From: Candidatus Thorarchaeota archaeon
Lineage (GTDB): Archaea; Asgardarchaeota; Thorarchaeia; Thorarchaeales; Thorarchaeaceae
Direction of reading: 5' to 3'
Length of the DNA: 28,494 nucleotides
NCBI GenBank assembly: GCA_030638785.1
Contig: DAOWDY010000040.1
Span: forward strand, 1 to 28,494
Under the pieces are notes generated by a model, which saw nothing but the letters and a program-made list of their open reading frames with translations, was not told the DNA's origin and did no database searches. A program made the translations under genes and the position numbers. This document shows positions 1 to 6,449 of this stretch, in pieces (within the stretch, counting starts at the first letter, position 1; every line of letters begins with the position of its first letter).

Positions 1-408
1 ACTCTTGAATATCCATAGCTGATCCTTGGAGTCGAGGAATCCTATTCCGCCAAAAGACATTGCACCCATCATTGTCATCATCATCCCAGTCATTATAATG
101 ACCATCGTTATCACAAAGAAGGGATCTCCAACTAGCTCGCTCATTCCGCTATACTTCAGGATAAATGGCATGAGGATCACAAGAAACAACCCATATGCTA
201 GCTTTGAGAGGTTCTGAGCTTTACGACCAAAATCCTTCATGGATGTCACAACTAGCACGCCAAACTTTGAGGGGAAAATCTTTCTGACACCTCTAATGAG
301 GACATTCTCTTTACCTACCGTAGTGATACTCTCAGTGCGTGCTCCAGTGCTAATCGTAAAGAATCGGTCTGCTGCAACAAAACCTATCGCTATCAGAAAG
401 AGTATGAA
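1..408 (-). pseudogene. In-frame continuation of the ABC-2 permease after TAA, partial at window edge
   Basis: I read minus-strand triplets from 408 down to 1 and found no stop in 136 codons, in the same frame as the permease ending at 409. The encoded residues continue a hydrophobic helix (FILFLIAIGFVAADRFF), then a charged stretch (VLIRGVRKIFPSKFGVLV), then two Met- and Ile-rich helices. They end in LDSKDQLWIFKS, which resembles the D/E-x-x-LW-hydrophobic-x-KS motif of ABC-2 permeases. There is no obvious new start or ribosome site after the stop. This is best read as the C-terminal part of one gene interrupted by a single stop; it continues outside the window. Confidence 0.7.
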
Positions 409-1218
409 TTATCCGACTAATGCTAGATCTAGTACTGCTGGCAGACCTAACCAATTGGCGATATTGAGAGTAAATGATGCAGGAAGATTCACTCCATTGA
501 AAGTTATCGCCATCCAAGTAATGAAATCAGCTGCCCAAGAGGATGGCAACAGGAGAAAGATATTGAGCCCCATTATTTCAGAAAACTGTGGCATGAAGTA
601 ACCTAGTGCCATTCCAGGTATAGCAACGATGGGGATAATAGCCCAGCTCAGCGCCTTTGCGATGTCATTTCCTCTCGCACTCTGACCAAGTTTGGACTGA
701 ACGCCAGCGGCTATAACATTGGAGAACCAAAGTGACCCAAGGGCAAGGAGAGTTATCATTCCATACATCAGAAGCTGGCCTATGATTGAGATCTCGTAGA
801 TGATGACAAAAGGTGACATCATAAACGAAGCAAGAAAAACAACAATAAGACCGTAGAGGGGAATCTTAGAAATGAAAGTGCCTATTAGAATATCTCTTGT
901 CTTAACATTATTACTCAACATTATTTCCCATTGACCTATCTTGACTTCCTCTAATGCATTTGACAGAGGAATAATTGTAAGAGCCAACCAGAGGATTAAC
1001 ATTATAGATCTCATAAGGCCAGGAAAAGAATTTGCCAGTATGATGCCAAATCCTTCTGCAAACTCTGCAAGAAGAAATGACATAATCTGAGGAACGATGA
1101 AAATTGCGCAAGACACAACCAGTGCAACAATGATTGCTGATAGTATCTTGCGAGACCTTCTCAACTTAGATGTACTAACAAGTATCTCTGCCTTTGCTAT
1201 TTTTCGCCAATTACTCAA
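409..1218 (-). CDS. ABC-2 type transporter permease, N-terminal two thirds, ending at an in-frame TAA
   Basis: Membrane subunit of an ABC exporter of the ABC-2 class; the substrate cannot be told. The 269 residues hold several hydrophobic helices (about residues 25-52, 67-85, 113-130, 142-172, 190-210, 213-235), with a short cytoplasmic N-terminus rich in K and R. The start is a TTG at 1218, chosen because GGAG lies 8 bases upstream on the minus strand and no in-frame ATG lies nearby. The frame stops at a TAA (409-411) in the middle of a hydrophobic segment, but the same frame stays open to the window edge and encodes more permease-like sequence. The gene is therefore either split by a nonsense mutation or affected by a base error. 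No ATPase partner lies in the window; it could follow beyond position 1. The family is fairly sure; whether the gene is functional is not. Confidence 0.75.
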   Translation of the reverse strand: MSNWRKIAKAEILVSTSKLRRSRKILSAIIVALVVSCAIFIVPQIMSFLLAEFAEGFGIILANSFPGLMRSIMLILWLALTIIPLSNALEEVKIGQWEIMLSNNVKTRDILIGTFISKIPLYGLIVVFLASFMMSPFVIIYEISIIGQLLMYGMITLLALGSLWFSNVIAAGVQSKLGQSARGNDIAKALSWAIIPIVAIPGMALGYFMPQFSEIMGLNIFLLLPSSWAADFITWMAITFNGVNLPASFTLNIANWLGLPAVLDLALVG

Positions 1219-1316
1219 TAAGATATCTCCAGTGAAACTCCGCTAGTATGGTAGAATATTGGATGAATATAAGACAACGAGCTGATGCAATAGAAGGTAC
1301 ATATCTGTACACTATC

Positions 1317-1342
1317 TTGCGTTGAATTGTGGGGCAACGCAA
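1317..1342. promoter_or_regulatory. Perfect 8-bp inverted repeat, candidate operator between divergent genes
   Basis: TTGCGTTG (1317-1324) and CAACGCAA (1335-1342) are perfect inverted copies separated by 10 bases. They lie in the 183-base gap between the minus-strand permease and the plus-strand TPR gene. The position suits a regulator site acting on either promoter; a hairpin in RNA is the alternative. No regulator gene is adjacent in the window. Confidence 0.35.
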
Positions 1343-1401
1343 ACAATTACTTCCAAACAGACACTTACATTAATAGAACCCTAAGACATTGGTAACTTGA
1401 T

Positions 1402-1986
1402 ATGACAGAAGAATCCAAACGTGCAATCTTAGATGCGATGGGAGCTGCAATGAAGGGGGATACACGAAGAGCACGTGTCATTCTCAAGCGGTTAATAAAG
1501 CAGGAACCCGATAATATCGAAGCACTGATTGCCTTGGGGGCTCTTCTCAACACGGCTAAAGAAACTGCAGAAGAGGCTATGAAATTCCTTATCAAAGCGG
1601 TGAAGATTGATCAGAGGAATCCTATAGCCTGGGGACATCTGGGAGAGTCTCTGCTATTGTTAAAAAAATACGATCGTGCTGAGAAGTATATACGAAAAGC
1701 CCTAGAACTTGCTCCAGAGGGTGCGAACTATTGGCATCGACTCGGAATAGTGCTTGACAAATCGGGGAGAAAAGAAAAGGCAATTGAAGCTCTAGAAAAG
1801 TCAATTGAGATCGCGCCGAGTGAGGATACAACTTGGATATCTATGGGACTTGTCTATCTAAGAATGAAAGATTCTGACAAGGCAATTGAAGCATTCGAGA
1901 AAGCCCTTTTGCTAAGTCCTGAGAATCCTGTTGCAAGAAATGAATTGGAACAAGTTACAAAGATGAAAGACGATGAGGTTGATTGA
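1402..1986 (+). CDS. TPR-repeat protein
   Basis: A soluble 194-residue protein made almost wholly of tetratricopeptide repeats, a protein-interaction scaffold. A short helical N-terminus is followed by about four to five TPR units between residues 35 and 185, with the usual W/Y-x-x-L-G and A-x-x-x-hydrophobic-x-K-A-hydrophobic-x-hydrophobic-x-P spacing (for example AWGHLGESLLLLKKYDRAEKY and YWHRLGIVLDKSGRKEKAIE). No signal peptide or membrane helix is seen. The ATG has no clear ribosome site, so a leaderless or short-leader transcript is likely. Its TGA is followed directly by the ATG of the SGNH hydrolase with no gap, so the two are surely co-translated. The partner is unknown. Confidence 0.88.
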   Translation: MTEESKRAILDAMGAAMKGDTRRARVILKRLIKQEPDNIEALIALGALLNTAKETAEEAMKFLIKAVKIDQRNPIAWGHLGESLLLLKKYDRAEKYIRKALELAPEGANYWHRLGIVLDKSGRKEKAIEALEKSIEIAPSEDTTWISMGLVYLRMKDSDKAIEAFEKALLLSPENPVARNELEQVTKMKDDEVD

Positions 1987-2829
1987 ATGACTCCATTGAC
2001 ACTGACATACTTGGTTGCTCTTTCTATTATTATTCTTGGAGGGCTTCTAGGTTGGGGACACTGGCAATCTCGCAAACTGCCAACAAATCGACCATCTAGG
2101 TTCATCAGGAAATCGGATTCATCAAAACTAGTCGTTTTCGTCGGTGATAGTATAACCCATGGGAAGTTGAGTACGAATTTCACAGCAATGGTGTCACAGA
2201 AACTAATTGGTGAAGATTACGAGTTTGTCAATGCAGGAATCAATGGTGAGCTTGCTTGGAACATCACTAGACGACTGGATGAGGTAATCAAGCTTAATCC
2301 CGATATCGTCACTCTCATGGTAGGAACAAATGATGCCATGGGCTCACTAACTCCGAAGGATGCACGAGAGTACAGAAAATGGCAAGGACTACCACAGGAC
2401 CCCACCGTTGATTGGTATCAAGAAATGGTAGAGCACATTGTGTCGAGATTGAAAGAAAAGACCTCTGCTCAGATAGCAATAGTGTCTATCCCACCTCTTG
2501 GAGAAGATCCAACTCATCCTGCGTTTATTCGGAGTAGGGAATTGTCTGAGATTTCAAAAACCATTGCGAAGAAATTCGAAATTGTATATCTGCCAGCGAA
2601 TGAGATGATGAGCGACTACATTCTGGACAACCCATCTATACCAAAGAGTCCTTTTGAAAATCGACATAGGGAGATATTCATGGCAACCTACAAACACTAT
2701 ATTCTGCGTAGAAGCTGGGATCGAATATCTAACGATTCTGGTTTTAACCTTCTTATTGATCACATCCACCTAAACTCAAGAGCTGCATCAATGGTCATGG
2801 ATTTGATTTATGCGTTTGTTTCAGGTTGA
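1987..2829 (+). CDS. Membrane-tethered SGNH/GDSL-family hydrolase
   Basis: Likely an esterase, lipase or deacetylase-type hydrolase of the SGNH family, 280 residues. The family blocks are all visible: GDS (53-55, nucleophile Ser55) in VVFVGDSITHG, the Gly block in VNAGINGE (81-88), GTND (113-116, Asn115) and DHIH (258-261, Asp258 and His261) near the C-terminus. One N-terminal hydrophobic segment (about residues 5-24) precedes a stretch rich in R and K (WQSRK...RPSRFIRK). By the positive-inside rule this would place the catalytic domain in the cytoplasm with a non-cleaved anchor, though export cannot be excluded. The gene starts immediately after the TPR stop codon, so the TPR protein may be a partner. 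The substrate is unknown. Confidence 0.88.
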   Translation: MTPLTLTYLVALSIIILGGLLGWGHWQSRKLPTNRPSRFIRKSDSSKLVVFVGDSITHGKLSTNFTAMVSQKLIGEDYEFVNAGINGELAWNITRRLDEVIKLNPDIVTLMVGTNDAMGSLTPKDAREYRKWQGLPQDPTVDWYQEMVEHIVSRLKEKTSAQIAIVSIPPLGEDPTHPAFIRSRELSEISKTIAKKFEIVYLPANEMMSDYILDNPSIPKSPFENRHREIFMATYKHYILRRSWDRISNDSGFNLLIDHIHLNSRAASMVMDLIYAFVSG

Positions 2830-2931
2830 GTTGATTCTGGTAACAATGATTAACAAACCCTCATGAAAGAAAACCTGCCAGAAAATTGAACTATGTTGTT
2901 TTTTGCATGAAAATTCCTTATCCCCAAAAGG

Positions 2932-2940
2932 CTATATTCC
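2932..2940 (+). promoter_or_regulatory. TATA-like promoter box for the crotonase gene
   Basis: CTATATTCC, preceded by a purine-rich CAAAAGG (BRE-like) stretch, lies about 45 bases before the ATG at 2981. A start of transcription about 25 bases downstream would leave a short leader holding the ribosome site GAGGAG (2969-2974), 6 bases before the ATG. Confidence 0.45.
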
Positions 2941-2980
2941 AGCTCAATAAAACCTTAGGTGACCTGATGAGGAGACCAAT

Positions 2981-3706
2981 ATGACAGGTGAAATCAAAGT
3001 TGAACAGAATGATTCCGTTGTAACTATTACAATCTCACGTCCGAGCAAACTCAATACAGTTACTCTTGACATGCTGAATGATTTTTCTGATAAGGTCTCC
3101 AAGTTCACTAATGACTCATCCATTGGAGCAATCATATTCACAGGTGAGGGAGAAAAAGCGTTCACCGCGGGATTCGATCTGGAAATGATCACCGCGCTTG
3201 AAGGATTAGAGCACTTTGGATTTTTCAAGAAACTCGAAGATATAATCAGAATCATTAGACAAGCAAGACATTGCATAACCATAGCAGCTGTCAACGGATA
3301 CGCTATTGGCTTTGGGGCAATGGTTGCAGCAGCCTGTGATTTCAGGTTCTTTGCAGAGAATGGTGCATATCGACTTCCAGAGATTGACTTGAGAGTGTTT
3401 CCAGGCGGTGGGGCTGCTTCCAATCTTATCCATCTCGTTGGACCCGCCCGTGCAAAAGATATCCTGCTCACAGGAAGAACGGTCGATGCAGATGAATGTC
3501 TCAGAATAGGTCTAGCAAATAGGATATTTCCACCTAGTGATCTCCTTCCTCAGACACTTGCATTTATAGAAGAACTTCTCAAGAAAGACCGCTTAATCCT
3601 TCTTAGAACCAAGAGTCTGGTTGATGCCATGACAGGACGTACTGTTGGTGGAGCAGATGAAACAGAGTCCACCTATCTTGACGAATGGCTTCGCGAGTCA
3701 GAATAA
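2981..3706 (+). CDS. Enoyl-CoA hydratase/isomerase (crotonase) family protein
   Basis: A 241-residue crotonase-fold enzyme acting on an acyl-CoA thioester. The oxyanion-hole segment FTAGFDLEM (61-69) and the second one, AVNGYAIGFGAMVAAACD (103-120), are present, as is the LPEIDLRVFPGGGA block (132-145). Compared with rat mitochondrial crotonase, the second catalytic glutamate is kept (E134 in LPEI), but the position of the first one is Met114. Loss of the first Glu is typical of enoyl-CoA isomerases rather than hydratases, so I favour an isomerase or another one-acid reaction. The C-terminal helix is somewhat short for the family. The ATG has a good GAGGAG site and the gene has its own promoter. 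No other beta-oxidation gene is next to it. Confidence 0.85.
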   Translation: MTGEIKVEQNDSVVTITISRPSKLNTVTLDMLNDFSDKVSKFTNDSSIGAIIFTGEGEKAFTAGFDLEMITALEGLEHFGFFKKLEDIIRIIRQARHCITIAAVNGYAIGFGAMVAAACDFRFFAENGAYRLPEIDLRVFPGGGAASNLIHLVGPARAKDILLTGRTVDADECLRIGLANRIFPPSDLLPQTLAFIEELLKKDRLILLRTKSLVDAMTGRTVGGADETESTYLDEWLRESE

Positions 3707-3800
3707 TCTGTTTCGGAGAGAACCATTCCCCAAAAAGTACTATCAAGGTGTCACTCAAATATATGGGTTGAACTCCAATGTTGATTCGGATGGCGCTTTT

Positions 3801-3807
3801 AAAAAAA
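3801..3807 (-). terminator. Poly-T tract downstream of the ADP-ribosylglycohydrolase gene
   Basis: On the minus strand, seven T residues in ATCTTTTTTTAAAAG lie about 50 bases after the TAG of the glycohydrolase, in the gap between two convergent genes. Archaeal RNA polymerase commonly stops at such U-runs without a hairpin. The call rests on composition and position only. Confidence 0.3.
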
Positions 3808-3853
3808 GATACCACAACTGGGAACTCGCATAGTGTAATGCCATCATGAATTT

Positions 3854-4807
3854 CTATATCTCTTCGAGCTTGGACTGTAATCGGAGAAGCTTCTTTCCTA
3901 AATCAATCAGTAGGTCTCTATTCTCGATCCCCTCAATCCACCCAGTTGGAATTGCATCACGACCTAATCTTGTTCCTGCAATCGCTCCTGCTATACATGC
4001 CTTAGAGTCTGTATCCCCACCAGAGTTTGCCGCTTCTAGGATGATATCTCTGAAGGAGTTGGGATGTTTGATATTCGCATAGATTGCGCCAGCTACAGCC
4101 TCTTCAGCAACCCATCCCCTCCCTAGCAGTTCATGAGCCGCCTTGGTCATTTCGATCTTAAGTGCTTCTGGAATTAAGAGCATGTGCTCTGCAAATGGTT
4201 CGTCTATTCGTCTTGTTCGTTTTACAAGCTCATCTAGTAGGGCTTGGGTCTCTAGTCCCTCAAGTGATTTTGCAACTAGAAATGCTGTTGCAAAAGAACC
4301 TGCAGAGGCAGTGGGGTGATCGTGGGTCATTAGAGAAACCCTCTTGGACATGGATTTAAGAGCATCAAGTGCATGCCAATATGCGAGACCCAATGGTGCA
4401 GAACGCATAGCGGTTCCACACCCCTTCGATCCAAGGATTCCAGATTCTGAATAGGGAACCCCGGATTTCAGATTGCCCACACCGCGCATGCATGTGTTTC
4501 CTGGAGATCTTGAGCTACTAGTTGTATCCATCCATTCAATGAACTCCTTGGTCATGCACTCCATGATTGCAACAGTTGTCATGTCTTTAGCATTCAAGAG
4601 ACCCTTAGCGACTGCTATTGACATTTCAGTATCATCTGTGTAAGAGCCTGGGCGTAGGCCTCTGAAAGAACGATAACTCTCAGATCCATTAGGAGGAAAA
4701 CGTCTGCGAATCTCATCGTAGGTTAGAAATTCAGTAGCTGCTCCCATTGCATCTCCGATCGCAAGCCCTAGCATACAGCCTTCATATCTCTCTTGTTGAC
4801 TCAACAT
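3854..4807 (-). CDS. ADP-ribosylglycohydrolase (DraG/ARH family)
   Basis: A soluble enzyme of 317 residues that removes ADP-ribose from a protein or small-molecule acceptor using a binuclear Mg/Mn centre. The metal motifs are present: YTDDTEM (56-62), THDHP (161-165) and the C-terminal GGDTDS (263-268); the N-terminal GCMLGLAIGDAMGAATEF (10-27) is the usual family opening. The frame is open to 4984, but I chose the ATG at 4807 because GTGAGG lies 7-8 bases upstream and a TATA box sits at 4845-4854. A longer form would also run into the carbamate kinase start. It is transcribed divergently from arcC. No ADP-ribosyltransferase is in the window, so the target is unknown. Confidence 0.92.
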   Translation of the reverse strand: MLSQQERYEGCMLGLAIGDAMGAATEFLTYDEIRRRFPPNGSESYRSFRGLRPGSYTDDTEMSIAVAKGLLNAKDMTTVAIMECMTKEFIEWMDTTSSSRSPGNTCMRGVGNLKSGVPYSESGILGSKGCGTAMRSAPLGLAYWHALDALKSMSKRVSLMTHDHPTASAGSFATAFLVAKSLEGLETQALLDELVKRTRRIDEPFAEHMLLIPEALKIEMTKAAHELLGRGWVAEEAVAGAIYANIKHPNSFRDIILEAANSGGDTDSKACIAGAIAGTRLGRDAIPTGWIEGIENRDLLIDLGKKLLRLQSKLEEI

Positions 4808-4844
4808 GAAGTGTTCCTCACTGATAAGGAAAATGCCTTCCCTC

Positions 4845-4854
4845 ATATAATATA
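4845..4854 (-). promoter_or_regulatory. TATA box for the ADP-ribosylglycohydrolase gene
   Basis: The minus strand reads TATATTATAT, about 40 bases before the ATG at 4807. A transcript starting about 25 bases downstream would have a leader of roughly 16 bases that just contains the GTGAGG ribosome site (4816-4821). This spacing supports the chosen start. Confidence 0.5.
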
Positions 4855-4870
4855 GACCTAAACCATTTCG

Positions 4871-4879
4871 TTTAATTAG
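4871..4879 (+). promoter_or_regulatory. TATA-like box for carbamate kinase
   Basis: TTTAATTAG lies about 48 bases before the ATG at 4923, between the divergent glycohydrolase and arcC genes. The leader would hold GGAG at 4911-4914. The match to the TATA consensus is moderate. Confidence 0.4.
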
Positions 4880-4922
4880 GAGTGACGTACTAGAGCTTGT
4901 CCTCAGAAACGGAGTGTTGACC

Positions 4923-5897
4923 ATGTCCCAAAAGGCAGTAATCGCAATTGGCGGAAATTCACTGATTATAGATAAGGCGCACAAGACAGTCCCAGATCAA
5001 TATGCTGCAACAGCAGAAACCTGTAAACACATTGCAGATATGATAGTTCAAGGATGGGACGTAGTTATTTCTTCGGGGAACGGCCCACAGGTTGGGTTCA
5101 TTCTCAGAAGATCTGAACTAGCTTCACATGAACTTCATGAAGTCCCACTAGATTACTGTGGCGCTGATACACAAGGTGCAATCGGATACATGATTCAGAG
5201 GGCACTCTATAACGAATTTAGAAAGAGGAATATCAACAAACCTGTTGCAAGTATAGTGACACAGGTTCTCGTCAGTAAGGATGACCCTGCCTTTGAGAAT
5301 CCTGCAAAACCTGTTGGTTCATTTATGGAAGAGAAGGATGCAAAGAGGAGGGAGAAGGAAGAAGGCTGGCAGATCAAAGAGGACTCGGGTCGCGGCTGGC
5401 GCAGAGTAGTTCCTTCGCCAATCCCGCAGAAGATTATTGAATTGCCTGCAATCAAGGTTTTGAACGCACAGGGAATCATTGTTTATGCGGTTGGAGGTGG
5501 CGGGATTCCAGTTGTAAAAGATGATCAAGGTCAGCTTGAAGGAATTGCTGCAGTCATCGACAAAGATAGAGCTTCTGCGCTATTAGCAAACGGACTCAAT
5601 GCGGACCTCCTCTTAATCTCAACTGCTGTTGAACAAGTCTACCTCAATTTCGGAAAAGATAACCAAGAGGCAATTCTGAAGATGGATCACATTGAGGCTC
5701 AAAGATACATTGCAGAGGGACATTTCACACCTGGTAGCATGCTTCCGAAAATTGAAGCATGTGTTGACTTCATCAAGAATGGTGGAAAAGAGGCACTCAT
5801 TACAGACCCAGCAAATATCACTCGTGCTCTGAATGGCGAAACAGGAACTCGTATCGTTCAAGGCTTTGCAGTTCCTCCACCCCCAGAGAGACGTTAG
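4923..5897 (+). CDS. arcC: Carbamate kinase
   Basis: Transfers phosphate between carbamoyl phosphate and ADP, giving ATP from fermentation of arginine/citrulline or ureide compounds, or making carbamoyl phosphate in reverse. The 324 residues match the family over their whole length: AIGGNSL (8-14), SGNGPQVG (51-58), PLDYCGADTQGAIGY, GWRRVVPSP, VYAVGGGGIPV, AVIDKDRASALLA, and the C-terminal FTPGSMLPKIEA and GTRIV blocks of the amino-acid kinase fold. ATG 4923 is preferred over the GTG at 4914 because GGAG (4911-4914) would overlap that GTG but sits 8 bases before the ATG. The ridA gene follows 47 bases later, which suggests a shared role in nitrogen-compound breakdown. No arcA or arcB is in the window. 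Confidence 0.95.
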   Translation: MSQKAVIAIGGNSLIIDKAHKTVPDQYAATAETCKHIADMIVQGWDVVISSGNGPQVGFILRRSELASHELHEVPLDYCGADTQGAIGYMIQRALYNEFRKRNINKPVASIVTQVLVSKDDPAFENPAKPVGSFMEEKDAKRREKEEGWQIKEDSGRGWRRVVPSPIPQKIIELPAIKVLNAQGIIVYAVGGGGIPVVKDDQGQLEGIAAVIDKDRASALLANGLNADLLLISTAVEQVYLNFGKDNQEAILKMDHIEAQRYIAEGHFTPGSMLPKIEACVDFIKNGGKEALITDPANITRALNGETGTRIVQGFAVPPPPERR

Positions 5898-5944
5898 ACC
5901 AGTACATTAATGCAGTAAAACGTGAATGAATCATTTGATGAAAG

Positions 5945-6325
5945 ATGACTCGCGAAGTGATAGCTACAAACAATGCACCAAAAGCCATTGGTCCATACTC
6001 TCAGGGAATCAAGGCTAACGGGTTTGTATTCTGTTCAGGACAGATTCCTGTAAATCCTGTAACCGGGGAAATGGTAACTGGTTCGATTACTGAACAGACC
6101 AAACAATCTCTATCTAACGTAAAGGGTGTGATAGAGGCGGCTGGTTCATCAATGGACAAGGTCGTGAAGGTCACAGTGTTCCTAAAGGATATGAACGACT
6201 TTGCAGAAATGAATGCAGAATATGCAAAGTGGTTTACAGGCACACCTCCTGCTCGTGCAGCTGTTGAGGTTGCTAGACTCCCAAAGGATGTAGGAGTAGA
6301 GATAGAGGCGATTGCGGTCCTGTAA
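5945..6325 (+). CDS. ridA: RidA family 2-iminobutanoate/2-iminopropanoate deaminase
   Basis: Hydrolyses reactive enamine/imine products of amino-acid breakdown to keto acids and ammonia, as a soluble trimer in the family. Its 126 residues are the standard length. Family marks are AIGPYSQGIKANGFVFCSGQ (14-33), the loop FTGTPPARAAVEV with the catalytic Arg104, and the closing VGVEIEAIAVL with Glu119. The ribosome site before the ATG is weak. The gene follows arcC on the same strand with a 47-base gap and is probably co-transcribed, which fits a nitrogen-catabolic pair. Confidence 0.95.
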   Translation: MTREVIATNNAPKAIGPYSQGIKANGFVFCSGQIPVNPVTGEMVTGSITEQTKQSLSNVKGVIEAAGSSMDKVVKVTVFLKDMNDFAEMNAEYAKWFTGTPPARAAVEVARLPKDVGVEIEAIAVL

Positions 6326-6379
6326 TGTGGAAGGTAGATTTCCCTAGGCATAGTAATTACACAAGTAGTAAATTGTGGC

Positions 6380-6388
6380 AATTATATC
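6380..6388 (+). promoter_or_regulatory. TATA-like box upstream of the HEAT-repeat gene
   Basis: AATTATATC lies about 65 bases before the ATG at 6450, in the 124-base gap after ridA. The spacing allows a leader of about 40 bases holding GGAG at 6437-6440. No convincing ridA terminator was seen in the same gap. Confidence 0.35.
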
Positions 6389-6449
6389 TGTAAGACTGAT
6401 TAGGAGCGAGTGTAGATTTCTACCAAGTTGTTAGTTGGAGATTCCTCAG

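Noticed and set aside
2944..3471. A 175-codon frame antisense to the crotonase gene
   Set aside because: It mirrors a strongly conserved enzyme and has a Ser/Pro-rich composition typical of antisense shadows.
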